Origin: Edwardsiella tarda ATCC 15947 = NBRC 105688
Lineage (GTDB): Bacteria > Pseudomonadota > Gammaproteobacteria > Enterobacterales > Enterobacteriaceae
Assembly: GCF_003113495.2 (NCBI RefSeq)
Contig: NZ_CP084506.1
Span: 1,922,001 to 1,986,000, forward strand
Length of the DNA: 64,000 nucleotides
Direction: 5' to 3'
Positions 55,613 through 64,000 of this stretch are shown piece after piece. The notes beneath the pieces were generated by a model. It was not told the origin of the DNA, ran no database searches, and saw nothing but the letters and a program-made list of their open reading frames with translations. Positions within the stretch are counted from its first letter, which is position 1, and every line of letters starts with the position of its first letter. The position numbers and the translations under genes were made by a program.

Positions 55613-56586
55613 TGATGCGTCTGCTTGCCCCGTTGTTACGGCTGGCTTTACTGTTGGTGCTGGTGGCAGCCGGCACCTTCGTCTTGCTCAGCTTCTCACC
55701 GGTCGACCCTATCCGCGCCTACATCGGCAACGATCTGCTACACGTGCCGCCCGAGCAGTACGCCAAGATCGCCGCGCGCTGGGGGTTAGACCAACCCCTA
55801 TGGCAACGGTTCGGCCACTGGTTCCTGCGCCTGTTACAGGGGGATCTCGGCTACTCGATGCTGTTTAACGCGCCCGTCGCCAGCGTCATCGGCGAACGCT
55901 TCGCCACCTCCTTCGCCCTACTCGCCGGTGCCTGGTTACTCTCCGGCCTGGCCGGTCTCGGCCTGGGCTGCCTGGCGGGACGCTACCTGAATCGCTGGCC
56001 GGATCGTCTGATCTGCCGCCTGAGTTACCTGCTCTCCTCGCTGCCCACCTTCTGGATCGCGCTGCTACTGCTGGCTCTGTTCGCCGTCCAGTGGCCGTTG
56101 CTGCCGGTCTGTTGCGCCTGGGAGCCGGGCGGCGATGCCGCCAGCGCCAGTTGGGCGGAGCGGCTGCGCCACCTCGTCTTACCGGTATGCGCCCTCAGCT
56201 TGTTGGGGATGGGACAGATCACCCTGCATACGCGGGAGAAGATCGCCAGCGTGATGGCCAGCGACTTCGTACGCTTCGCGCGTGCCCAGGGCGATCATGG
56301 CTGGTCGCTGTTGCGCAGCCAAGTCTTGCGCCATGCCCTCACCCCGGCATTGTGCCTGCAATTCGCCTCCCTCGGTGAACTGCTCGGCGGCGCACTGCTG
56401 GCGGAAAAGGTCTTCGCCTATCCCGGTTTGGGACAGGCGACCATCGACGCCGGATTACGCGGCGACGTTCCCCTCTTGATGGGGATCGTCCTATTCAGTA
56501 CGCTGCTGGTCTTCAGCGGAAATACCCTGTCGGCCTGGCTAATCCGCCGCATGAACCGCGCACTGGAGCGACCCGATGCTGTATAA
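55612..56586 (+). CDS. ABC transporter permease 1 (NikB/DppB type)
   Basis: A 324-residue permease with six hydrophobic helices and the family loop FVRFARAQGDHGWSLLRSQV. Begins MMRLLAPLLRLALLL; FSPVDPIRAYIGND is typical of DppB/NikB. Translationally coupled to the binding protein (1-base overlap) and to permease 2 (11-base overlap). Confidence 0.85.
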   Translation: MMRLLAPLLRLALLLVLVAAGTFVLLSFSPVDPIRAYIGNDLLHVPPEQYAKIAARWGLDQPLWQRFGHWFLRLLQGDLGYSMLFNAPVASVIGERFATSFALLAGAWLLSGLAGLGLGCLAGRYLNRWPDRLICRLSYLLSSLPTFWIALLLLALFAVQWPLLPVCCAWEPGGDAASASWAERLRHLVLPVCALSLLGMGQITLHTREKIASVMASDFVRFARAQGDHGWSLLRSQVLRHALTPALCLQFASLGELLGGALLAEKVFAYPGLGQATIDAGLRGDVPLLMGIVLFSTLLVFSGNTLSAWLIRRMNRALERPDAV

Positions 56587-57388
56587 CCCTGCCCCAACCC
56601 TGGCGCGCCTGTTTCTCTCGTCGTCACTCTTACTGTTGATCGCGTGGTACGCCTACAACTCGCTGGATCAGAGCTTGGCGATCGATCTACTGGCGCGTCA
56701 TCAGCCCCCCAGCGCCAGCCACTGGTTCGGTACCGACAACATGGGGCGCGATCTCTGGCTACGCAGCTTCCAAGGCGCGCTGACCAGCCTACAAATCGGT
56801 ACCGGTGCGGCGCTATGCAGCGGGGTGATCGCCTTGCTGATGGCGGCACTCTCCCAGTGGCATCCCCGTCTGGACACGCTGATGCGCTTGCTGACGGATA
56901 CCCTCCTCTCCCTACCGCATCTGTTGTTGCTGATCCTGATCTGCTTCACGCTGGGGGGAGGCAAGAGCGGGGTGATCATGGCGGTCGCGCTGACTCACTG
57001 GCCGCGCCTGGCGCTGCTCCTGCGCGCCGAGGCGCAACGGGTGGCGCATAGCGACTATCTGACCCTGGCGCGACGTATCGGCAACGGCCCCCTCTACTGC
57101 TGGCGCCATCACTATCTGCCAGCCCTGCTGCCGCAGTGGCTGACCGGTACCCTGCTGATGTTCCCGCACGCCGTGTTACACAGCGCCGCGCTCAGTTTTC
57201 TCGGTTTCGGCCTGGCGCCGCACGAACCGTCGCTCGGCCTGTTGTTGGCCGATGCCCTGCGTTTCATCAGCCACGGTAACTGGTGGCTGGTACTGTTCCC
57301 CGGCCTGATGCTGCTGACGTTGGTGTTACTGTTCGATCAGTTCGCACATGCACTACAGCGGCTGTGGCTAAGGAGTGAGACATGTTAA
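56576..57388 (+). CDS. ABC transporter permease 2 (NikC/DppC type)
   Basis: A 270-residue permease. HWFGTDNMGRDLWLRSFQGA is the DppC/NikC signature after the first helix, and YLTLARRIGNGPLYCWRHHY is the EAA loop. Forms the pore with the previous product. Overlaps the next gene by 7 bases. Confidence 0.85.
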   Translation: MLYNPAPTLARLFLSSSLLLLIAWYAYNSLDQSLAIDLLARHQPPSASHWFGTDNMGRDLWLRSFQGALTSLQIGTGAALCSGVIALLMAALSQWHPRLDTLMRLLTDTLLSLPHLLLLILICFTLGGGKSGVIMAVALTHWPRLALLLRAEAQRVAHSDYLTLARRIGNGPLYCWRHHYLPALLPQWLTGTLLMFPHAVLHSAALSFLGFGLAPHEPSLGLLLADALRFISHGNWWLVLFPGLMLLTLVLLFDQFAHALQRLWLRSETC

Positions 57389-58176
57389 GTTTTCAAGCGA
57401 TCACCCTGGAGGCGGCCCACTACCGCTGGTACGGCGCGCGGCGCTGGTCGCCGCTACTGCGTGGCATCTCGCTGGATGTCGCCCCCGGCGAATTGGTGGC
57501 ACTAGTCGGTGGCAGCGGCGAAGGGAAGAGCCTGCTGTTACAGTGCGCCCTCGATCTGCTGCCCAATAACCTGCGCAGCCACGGCACCCTGAGCCTGGAT
57601 GGCAAGCCGCTCTCCGCCGAGTGTCGCCGCCGCCTACGCGGCCATACCCTGTGCTACGTGCCGCAAGGCGTCTCGGCGCTCAACCCGCTGCTCAACATCG
57701 AGCGCCACCTGCAACGCACCCGTCATCTGGCCGGACAACATTGGGACGTCGAACAGGCCAGCGCCGTGCTACGCCAGAGTCAGCTCGATCCGGCGGTAAT
57801 GCAGCGTTACCCACGCCAACTCTCCGGCGGCATGGCGAAGCGGGTACTGGCCTGCCATGCCTCCCTCAGCCACGCCCGTTATATATTGGCCGACGAGATC
57901 ACCGCCTGGCTGGATGAGTCGCTGGCCTGCCAGCTGTTGCAACAGTTGCGACGACTCTGCGATCAGGGCTGCGGTATCCTGTGGGTCACGCATGATCTGA
58001 TGCTGGCCGCCCGCTATGCCGATCGCATCGTCGCCCTGCATCAGGGCGAGGTTTGCGACAGCGTCAGCCGGGCGCAATTACAACGCGGGGAGATCAGCGC
58101 ACGCCTGATGCGACAATGGCAGGCGCTACCCGAGCGCGTCACGCTGTTCCCGACGGCGGAGACGATGCCATGCTGA
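57382..58176 (+). CDS. ABC transporter ATPase 1 (NikD/DppD type)
   Basis: A 264-residue ATPase with Walker A GGSGEGKS, signature LSGGMAKR, Walker B YILADEIT and H-loop WVTHD. It lacks the Cys-rich C-terminal oligopeptide domain of DppD/SapD, as in NikD-type proteins. Overlaps the following gene by 7 bases. Confidence 0.85.
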   Translation: MLSFQAITLEAAHYRWYGARRWSPLLRGISLDVAPGELVALVGGSGEGKSLLLQCALDLLPNNLRSHGTLSLDGKPLSAECRRRLRGHTLCYVPQGVSALNPLLNIERHLQRTRHLAGQHWDVEQASAVLRQSQLDPAVMQRYPRQLSGGMAKRVLACHASLSHARYILADEITAWLDESLACQLLQQLRRLCDQGCGILWVTHDLMLAARYADRIVALHQGEVCDSVSRAQLQRGEISARLMRQWQALPERVTLFPTAETMPC

Positions 58177-58790
58177 GTTGTCACGATTTGGCCATTCGGC
58201 AAGGTGGGAAATGGCTATGGCAAGGGCTCAATCTCACCCTCCAACCCGGCGAGCGCCTGGGCATCAGCGCGCCGAGCGGCTTCGGCAAGACGACACTCGG
58301 GCGGGTACTCGCCGGTTGGCAGAAAGCCGCGGCGGGCCAGGTGCGGCTCGACGGCGCTCCGCTCCCCTCCCGCGGCTATTGCCCGGTGCAACTGGTCCCC
58401 CAGCACCCCGAGCTGACCTTTAACCCCTGGCGTACCACCGGTGCCGCCCTGCATGATGCCTGGCGACCCGATGCGCAGATCTTGGCGCGGCTGCATATTC
58501 AGCCGCAGTGGCTCCTGCGCAAGCCGGGCCAACTCTCCGGCGGCGAACTGGCGCGTATCGCCCTGCTACGGGCGTTAGATCCGCGCACGCGCTATCTGAT
58601 CGCCGACGAGATCACCGCCCAGTTAGATCCCGCGATCCAACGTGATATCTGGCATTACCTGCTACAGGAGAGTCAACGCCGGCCGCTCGGGATGATCATC
58701 TTCAGCCACCAGCAGGCGCTGTTGCAGCAGATCGCACCACACATCCTCACCCCGGCGGACGCGACCGTAGCGCCGCCATGCTCGCGGTGA
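58170..58790 (+). CDS. ABC transporter ATPase 2 (NikE type)
   Basis: A short 206-residue ATPase. Walker A is APSGFGKT (34-41), with Ala replacing the usual first Gly; signature LSGGELAR; Walker B YLIADEITAQLD; H-loop His in IIFSHQQ. About 50 residues shorter than NikE/DppF. The start at 58170 (ATG, within the end of ATPase 1) matches the normal start of a nucleotide-binding domain. Last gene of the operon. Confidence 0.82.
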   Translation: MLSCHDLAIRQGGKWLWQGLNLTLQPGERLGISAPSGFGKTTLGRVLAGWQKAAAGQVRLDGAPLPSRGYCPVQLVPQHPELTFNPWRTTGAALHDAWRPDAQILARLHIQPQWLLRKPGQLSGGELARIALLRALDPRTRYLIADEITAQLDPAIQRDIWHYLLQESQRRPLGMIIFSHQQALLQQIAPHILTPADATVAPPCSR

Positions 58791-58848
58791 CGGCCAGCGC
58801 CTCGGATTCCGCCGAACCGCCCTTCCCATCCGCCCCTCGCGCTTGAAA

Positions 58849-58883
58849 AAACGCCCCCACACGCATAGCGTATGGGGGCGTTT
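58849..58883. terminator. Bidirectional terminator
   Basis: AAACGCCCCCA and TGGGGGCGTTT form an 11-bp stem flanked by A and T tracts, between convergent genes (Nik-like operon and SdaC-like gene). Confidence 0.85.
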
Positions 58884-58901
58884 AAGCGAGACGTCAGGCG
58901 A

Positions 58902-60185
58902 TTACAGCAGACTGTACACCAGCGCGGACAGGGCGATCAGCCCCATCAACAGGATGAAGGGATTACTCGCCGAACGGTACTTGCGCATCGCCGGAATACG
59001 GTGGATGGCATACATCGGCAGGATAAACAGGATCACCGCGATCAACGGCCCGCTAATGGTCTCGATGATATGCAACGCGCTCGGGTTCAAGAAGGTCACC
59101 AACCAGGTGACCAGGAACAAGACCAGCGCCGCGAGACGGTTAGTCACACGCGCGGAGACCGGACGCCCGACTCCCCGGAACAGGCCATCGATCAAACTGG
59201 TCGCCCCCTCCGTCACGCCCAGCGACGTGCCCAGATAAGATTTGGACATCGCCAGGATGGCGATCACCGGTCCCAGATAGGCGATCAGTGGGTTGGAGAA
59301 ACGGTTCGCCAGGCTGGAGAGCACCGTAATATTCTGCTGGCGGGCCGCCAACATATCCGCATGGGACAGGCTCATCACACAGCTGAACACGAAGAACAGA
59401 ATGCTGACACAGATCATGATGTAGCTGTAACGCATGATGCGCGCGCAACGGCGCTCCGCCTGCTCACCATACAGCTGACGCTGACTGGAGGCGAAGGAGG
59501 AGATGATCGGCGCATGGCTAAAGGAGAACACCATCACCGGTACCGCCAGCCACAGCGAACGCCATAGCGTGGGGTCGGCCAGATCGGTCTGCCCGAGACC
59601 GGCAAAGAAACGCCCCGGCTGCCAGTAAGGGATCAGATACAGCGAGATCCCCAACAGGAAAATGATCAGGGGAAACACCAACACCCCCATGGCAGCCACG
59701 ATGGCCTCCCGTCCGGTACTCAGGATCAGCGCCAACAACGCCACGACGCCGAAGCTGAGCCACAGGCGCGGCGGCGGTGTCACATGAAACTGGTGGATCA
59801 GGAAGCTTTCCAAGGCGTTCGCGATGGAGATGCTATAGACCAACACGATGGGAAAGAAGGCCAACAGATACAACACCATGATCCCCTTGCCTGCCAGGGT
59901 ACCAAAGTGCTCTTCCGCCACATCGGTGATATCACCGTCGCGTCGGCTGCCGGAGAGGACCAGGCGGCACAGCGCCCGGTGCGGTAAGTAGGTCAAGGGG
60001 TAGGCCAGCAGCGCCATCAGGATCAATACCAGCGGTCCGTTCAGACCGGCATTGATCGGCAGGAACAGTGTCCCCGCGCCAACGGCGGTGGCATACAGTC
60101 CGAACATCCAGACGGTATCGGTTTTATTCCAGCGGGACAGCCGCGGAGTGGCGTTCTGCCCGGCATCAGTAGCAAGTACGGTCAT
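58902..60185 (-). CDS. SdaC-like serine transporter (HAAAP family)
   Basis: A 427-residue inner membrane carrier with about 11 helices. It resembles E. coli SdaC closely (KTDTVWMFGLYATAVGAGTL, TDVAEEHFGTLAGKGIMVLY, VPVMVFSFSHAPIISSFA and the end MYAIHRIPAMRKYRS). SdaC is a serine:proton symporter. No serine deaminase gene adjoins it here. It is the second HAAAP carrier in the window (the other at 26079-27368); the two are only distantly alike. Confidence 0.87.
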   Translation of the reverse strand: MTVLATDAGQNATPRLSRWNKTDTVWMFGLYATAVGAGTLFLPINAGLNGPLVLILMALLAYPLTYLPHRALCRLVLSGSRRDGDITDVAEEHFGTLAGKGIMVLYLLAFFPIVLVYSISIANALESFLIHQFHVTPPPRLWLSFGVVALLALILSTGREAIVAAMGVLVFPLIIFLLGISLYLIPYWQPGRFFAGLGQTDLADPTLWRSLWLAVPVMVFSFSHAPIISSFASSQRQLYGEQAERRCARIMRYSYIMICVSILFFVFSCVMSLSHADMLAARQQNITVLSSLANRFSNPLIAYLGPVIAILAMSKSYLGTSLGVTEGATSLIDGLFRGVGRPVSARVTNRLAALVLFLVTWLVTFLNPSALHIIETISGPLIAVILFILPMYAIHRIPAMRKYRSASNPFILLMGLIALSALVYSLL

Positions 60186-60586
60186 TAATTCTTCATACCT
60201 TGGTTATACGGACGATAGGCTCATGCAGACATCCAGTTCTGCCCGAAACACTGCCCCCCGCCCACGCGCGACCATCCGGTGGATGCGGTGTCATCCTAGC
60301 GGCACTGACGTGGCAAATGCGGAGGTCATACAGCGGTGAGCAAAGGGTGGCAGAATAACTACGGTGGCAATGATATAAAATTTTGCGCTAAAAGTCACAA
60401 AAAGCCTTTTTTATAGCATAAAAAACCGACAATCGTCGCTATAAACGAGGTTCCTCTGGGGATCGCCAGGACAGTCTCAGAGGGTGGCGTGAGCAGCGCA
60501 TCGCCTGCGAGCAGCGAGGGAGGAGAGATGACTGTGGTTAGCCTACAACCAAACCGGGGCTAACCACAGTCAGGACCAAGCCTGAA
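60186..60586. other. Region between emtA and the SdaC-like gene
   Basis: 401 bases, no gene. AT-rich at 60370-60440, where the SdaC-like promoter probably lies. GACTGTGGTTAGCC (60530-60543) and its perfect complement (60558-60571) form a 14-bp stem with a 14-base loop 16 bases beyond the emtA stop; no T tract follows. Confidence 0.55.
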
Positions 60587-61243
60587 TCAACGCGCCATCG
60601 CCAGATAGGCGTTGTTGACCTTCCAGAGGTAACGCGGCGCCTGGGCGGCCGGATGCTTCTTACGAATATACTGGCAGAACTGCTCCGGCGTCATGCGGTT
60701 GATCTTGGCGATCGCCACATCCCGGTCACGGGCGAAGGTACGCAACATGGCGCCCGCCCCGTTGGCATACGCGACAATCATCGCATAACGCATGGTTTCG
60801 GGATTGGTGATCCCGGCCAATTGCTGGTTCTTCAGGATATTCAAATAGGCGGTACCCAGATCGATATTCACCGCCGGATCTTTCAGTTCACGGGTGGTCG
60901 GCTGTCCATAGCGCCCTTTCTTACGGTAAGCGTCGCGACCGGCGGTCGAGGCCTTCAACTGCATCAGGCCGATGGCATTGGAGCGACTCACCGCGCGGGG
61001 ATTCCCGCCCGACTCTACCTGGATAATCGCCTTGATCAAGGTTTCATCCACGTTATAGGTATTGGCCGCGCTGCGAATATAGCTGGCAAACTCGCTGTCG
61101 TCTGCCAGATCCATATCGGCCGAATCCCGTAAAAATCCACCGCTATGCTGATTAAGCGTTACCTTGGCTGGTGTTGACGTGTGCTGCTTGGCGCATCCCG
61201 CCAGCAGCAATACCGCCAACAGACAACCGAGTCGAATCTTCAC
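60587..61243 (-). CDS. emtA: Endo-type membrane-bound lytic transglycosylase EmtA (MltE)
   Basis: A 218-residue outer membrane lipoprotein (lipobox LLLAGC, Cys17) with an SLT lysozyme-like domain. The catalytic Glu77 lies in IIQVESGGNP; SNAIGLMQLKASTAGRDAYR and VAYANGAGAML are family signatures. It cleaves glycan strands endolytically, forming 1,6-anhydroMurNAc ends. About 15 residues longer than E. coli EmtA, in the linker after the lipobox. Confidence 0.94.
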   Translation of the reverse strand: MKIRLGCLLAVLLLAGCAKQHTSTPAKVTLNQHSGGFLRDSADMDLADDSEFASYIRSAANTYNVDETLIKAIIQVESGGNPRAVSRSNAIGLMQLKASTAGRDAYRKKGRYGQPTTRELKDPAVNIDLGTAYLNILKNQQLAGITNPETMRYAMIVAYANGAGAMLRTFARDRDVAIAKINRMTPEQFCQYIRKKHPAAQAPRYLWKVNNAYLAMAR

Positions 61244-61407
61244 CGTTACGGCACCTCTTATACAGGGTTAATAATTAGGTTGGTGAATGGTGCCAGAAAA
61301 AAAAGGGGCATGGCTAGCTGATTTTTACGCTTTGTTGCGCCTTTCACCTTTTTACACACATTTTTAGTCTATTCTTGTGAAGATTCGCCGATCTGCTGAG
61401 GTATACC

Positions 61408-61737
61408 ATGAGCCAATCCAATTTTGCCTGCTATATCGTCAGATTAATGGGTTTGCCCGACGACGAGGCGGCCCGCGCCGGCTTACGGCAGGCATTGCAG
61501 CAGGCCGGTTTCGCCACGACCGTCGCCGATGCCGATGGCATCCCCCATCGCCTGGCGGCCGATACTTACGCCTTGACCAGCGTGCAGGCGCAGTCCGATG
61601 TCGAACGCCTGGCCCAGGCCCTGGGGCAACAGGCGCTGGGGCAATGCCTCACCGTCGAGGCATTACCGCGTGATGAGTATTTCACCGCTCGGCGCTTAGC
61701 GCGCGCCGAGGCACGCAACGCTCCCCAACACGACTAA
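61408..61737 (+). CDS. DUF2622-like small protein
   Basis: A 109-residue soluble protein: a FACYIVRLMG strand, AGFATTVADADGIPHRLAAD, then YALTSVQAQSDVERLAQ. The arrangement (V-R-L strand, AGF with DG loop, helix with V..LA) recalls DUF2622, enterobacterial proteins of unknown function. The match is from memory and modest. Start ATG at 61408, preceded by TGAGGT. Confidence 0.5.
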   Translation: MSQSNFACYIVRLMGLPDDEAARAGLRQALQQAGFATTVADADGIPHRLAADTYALTSVQAQSDVERLAQALGQQALGQCLTVEALPRDEYFTARRLARAEARNAPQHD

Positions 61738-61824
61738 GTACGCGACACAGCATCCGGTTTCCAAGGCCGTGCCGACAGGCGGCGCGGTCGTTTCGTCTCT
61801 CCGCCAACGTCGAGGGGGTAAACC

Positions 61825-62697
61825 ATGTGGCAAGCCGTAAGCCGTCTATTAAGCAGCCATTTCAACGAGACCTTCACCCTGCAAGAGCGTCTTGAGCTCC
61901 CCGGCGGGACGGTACACCGTGCCTGGCGGATCAGCGATGGGCAGCGCAACGTCTTCATCAAATGCGACACCCCCGACTTCTTACACAGCTTCCAGGCAGA
62001 GGCCGATCAGTTGGCGCTGCTGGCGCGGAGCGCGACGGTGCGTACCCCCCAGGTATATGGCGTCGGCAGCACCCGAGACGCCAGCTTCTTACTGTTGGAA
62101 TACTTGCCGGTGCGTCCGTTGGATGCGCATCATGCTTACCTGCTCGGCCAACAGCTGGCACGGCTACACCGTTGGGGTGAACAGCCACAGTTTGGTTTCG
62201 ACACCGACAACTTGCTGGCCACCTCCCCGCAACCCAATACCTGGCAACGGCGCTGGTCGACCTTCTTCGCCGAACAGCGCATCGGCTGGCAGCTACAGTT
62301 GGCGGCGGAAAAGGGCATCACCTTTGGTGACATCGACCAGATCGTCGAGCGCGTACGAAGCGGCCTGCAAGAGCATCAGCCACAACCGGCGTTGCTGCAC
62401 GGCGACCTGTGGCCAGACAACATGGGGCTCAGCCCGGCGGGCCCGGTGATCTTCGATCCCGCCTGTTATTGGGGCGATCGCGAATGCGATCTGGCGCTGT
62501 TACCCCTCTATCCGCAACTCCCCGCACAGATCTACGACGGTTATCAGAGCGTCTGGCCACTCCCGAAAGACTTTATTGCGCGCCAGCCGCTCTACCAGCT
62601 CTATCACCGCCTCAACCACTGCAATCTGTTCGCCGGTCCTCACCTGGCGCTGGCGGGCAAAGCCATCGATACGCTTATGCACAGCGACGCGAGCTAA
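61825..62697 (+). CDS. yniA: YniA, fructosamine kinase-family protein
   Basis: A 290-residue kinase-like protein of the fructosamine/ketosamine-3-kinase family. The catalytic loop is LLHGDLWPDNMG, followed by VIFDPACYWGDRECDLAL. Such enzymes phosphorylate glycated (Amadori) lysines so that they break down. E. coli YniA is 286 residues and sits next to yniB and yniC, as here. Confidence 0.94.
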   Translation: MWQAVSRLLSSHFNETFTLQERLELPGGTVHRAWRISDGQRNVFIKCDTPDFLHSFQAEADQLALLARSATVRTPQVYGVGSTRDASFLLLEYLPVRPLDAHHAYLLGQQLARLHRWGEQPQFGFDTDNLLATSPQPNTWQRRWSTFFAEQRIGWQLQLAAEKGITFGDIDQIVERVRSGLQEHQPQPALLHGDLWPDNMGLSPAGPVIFDPACYWGDRECDLALLPLYPQLPAQIYDGYQSVWPLPKDFIARQPLYQLYHRLNHCNLFAGPHLALAGKAIDTLMHSDAS

Positions 62698-62742
62698 TCC
62701 GCGCATCCCCCGCGACGGTCAGGCGCTCATGCCTGGCCGCGC

Positions 62743-63288
62743 TTATATCATCCCCAGCAGACGGAGCACCAGGTAGCCCAGCGCCAACAGGATCAGCGGC
62801 AACAGATAGAGTGGGAAGATTTGCAGCAGGATGGTGTGATGAGGGATGACGACACGCTGCTCCAGCTGCGCGCGCGTCTGCCCGGTCTCACCTTTGGCTT
62901 GCTCGAGGATCAGATAATCCTCCAGTCCCTCACGAATGTGGCGTACCTGGCGCGTCATACGCGCCCCGGAGGTGCAGAGTGCCATGCCGACAAAGATGAA
63001 CCAATAGATCACGAAAAACAGCACATTAGCGGCGGTGATCCCCTCACCCCACACCGGAAGCGGCGAATGTTGCCAAAACAGATCCAGAAACGGTGTATTG
63101 AAACGCACCATGTCGATCATCACATGAACGAAATCCAGCATCACCGCGTTGATACCCTGCTGCTTTTCACTGTGTTGGTAGAGGAAACCCAACAACGAAA
63201 TCAACGTCGACAATAGCGCAGGAATGAACACTATCCAGCCCAAGATACGCTTGGCGATCGCCATCCAACCGGCCTGTTGATAGGTCAT
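62743..63288 (-). CDS. yniB: YniB, inner membrane protein
   Basis: A 181-residue membrane protein with three to four helices (GWIVFIPALLSTLISLLGFL, VLFFVIYWFIFVGMAL, FPLYLLPLILLALGYLVLRL). It matches E. coli YniB from MTYQQAGWMAIAKRILGW to the end. ATG at 63288 is chosen over the GTG at 63294 because GAGGGG is placed correctly for the ATG. Function unknown. Divergent from yniC. Confidence 0.93.
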   Translation of the reverse strand: MTYQQAGWMAIAKRILGWIVFIPALLSTLISLLGFLYQHSEKQQGINAVMLDFVHVMIDMVRFNTPFLDLFWQHSPLPVWGEGITAANVLFFVIYWFIFVGMALCTSGARMTRQVRHIREGLEDYLILEQAKGETGQTRAQLEQRVVIPHHTILLQIFPLYLLPLILLALGYLVLRLLGMI

Positions 63289-63473
63289 ACTCACCCCTCA
63301 GTTACTTAATCCTTAAATTGATGCCGCGCAGTCTACGTGGCTATGCGCGGCGACGCAATCGGCAGGAGGCGCCCGCCACACGCTGCGGGGGGACTTGCAC
63401 ATCATCTGCTTAAACAAAAGCATAGTGAATGATACAGTAAGCGCACTGACTTTCTGCCCACGCAAGGAGCATC

Positions 63474-64000
63474 ATGAGTACTGGACGCATCACCACCGCC
63501 CTCTTCGATATGGATGGGTTATTGATAGACTCAGAACCATTATGGCAAAGCAGCGAGCTGGAGATCTTCGCTGAGTTGGGGCTCAACATACACGATGATG
63601 TGCCAGAGACGCTGGGCCTGCGCATCGATCAAGTGGTTCGCCTGTGGTATCAACGCCAACCCTGGCGCGGCCTGAGCCAACAGGCGGTGTGTCAACGCAT
63701 CCTGGATCGGGTACTGGAGCAGGTGCGAGAGACACGCCCGCTATTGCCCGGCGTGGAGGCGGCGCTACGCCTATGCCGCCAGCAGGATCTGCGCATCGGT
63801 TTAGCCTCGGCCTCGCCGTTACCCATGCTGCAGGAAGTGCTGAAAATGTTCGCCCTGGAAGAGTACTTCGATCACGTGGCCTCCGCCGAGCATCTGCCCC
63901 ATAGCAAGCCACATCCGGAAGTCTATCTGGGGGCCGCCGAGGCGCTCGGCAGCGATCCCCTGTCCTGCGTCACGCTGGAGGACTCCTTCAACGGCATGAT
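63474..64000 (+). CDS. hxpB: Sugar phosphatase YniC/HxpB, 5' part (partial)
   Basis: The window ends inside this gene; 175 codons are visible. It is a HAD-superfamily hydrolase: motif I LFDMDGLLIDSEP with nucleophile Asp13 and acid Asp15 (by position in MSTGRITTALFDMDG), motif II GLASASP, and motif III SKPHPEVYL. E. coli YniC (HxpB) dephosphorylates 2-deoxyglucose 6-phosphate and other hexose phosphates. AAGGAG sits seven bases before the ATG. Confidence 0.94.
   Translation, partial: MSTGRITTALFDMDGLLIDSEPLWQSSELEIFAELGLNIHDDVPETLGLRIDQVVRLWYQRQPWRGLSQQAVCQRILDRVLEQVRETRPLLPGVEAALRLCRQQDLRIGLASASPLPMLQEVLKMFALEEYFDHVASAEHLPHSKPHPEVYLGAAEALGSDPLSCVTLEDSFNGM

Noticed and set aside
1-64000. CRISPR array, prophage, complete insertion sequence, tRNA or rRNA
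   Set aside because: Looked for regularly spaced repeats, transposase-like or integrase-like proteins and tRNA T-loop motifs; none was found by eye.

Overview
The window looks like a chromosomal segment of a member of the Enterobacterales, most likely Hafniaceae and probably Edwardsiella. The evidence is high coding density, GC-rich codons, close protein similarity and long gene-order blocks shared with E. coli K-12, combined with differences such as FabV standing where E. coli has fabI. The genus is an inference from content; no rRNA or other typing marker is present.

Layout. 1-1943: end of pykF, lpp and ldtE (the E. coli pykF-lpp-ldtE block). 2521-13230: mppA, tpx, tyrR, sseA, the pspABCD-ycjX-ycjF operon and divergent pspF, followed by a RyhB small RNA whose terminator overlaps the pspF stop codon. 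13505-18845: sapABCDF peptide/ion uptake operon. 18925-25999: YnaI-like MscS channel, two small lipoproteins, fabV, amn and rnb. 26079-41481: an SdaC/YhaO-type transporter, mdaB, pepT, then potABC - a cadB-like antiporter - potD, ycfP, nagZ, thiK, lpoB, ycfL, hinT and a Spy chaperone. 42251-50738: a second Spy paralogue, kduI-kduD, and an accessory stretch with a DUF1883 protein, a small trimeric autotransporter, a NUDIX hydrolase, a YgeA-type racemase, an unknown gene, a YmgB/AriR-like connector and uspF. 50948-58790: an OrtT/GhoT-type membrane toxin overlapping tail-to-tail with a second PBP2, a DUF805 protein, and a five-gene Opp/Nik-type ABC importer. 58902-64000: an SdaC-type transporter, emtA, a DUF2622-like protein, yniA, yniB and the 5' part of yniC/hxpB.

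A recurring theme is the cell envelope: Lpp and its peptidoglycan-linking L,D-transpeptidase, murein recycling (MppA, NagZ), murein synthesis and turnover (LpoB, EmtA, PBP2 paralogue), envelope stress (Psp system, two Spy proteins with BaeR- and CpxR-like sites) and transport (Sap, Pot, Nik-like). No CRISPR array, prophage, intact insertion sequence, tRNA or rRNA gene was seen.

The observations most worth following are the RyhB gene abutting pspF; a cadB-like gene with its own CRP site inside the polyamine operon; FabV at the fabI locus; an eight-residue insert in TyrR that restores a GAFTGA-like loop; twin BaeR boxes exactly 40 bp apart upstream of tandem spy genes; a seven-copy pentanucleotide repeat upstream of hinT; and the antisense overlap of an orphan toxin with an extra PBP2. 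All similarity statements rest on remembered family sequences, not on a database search.
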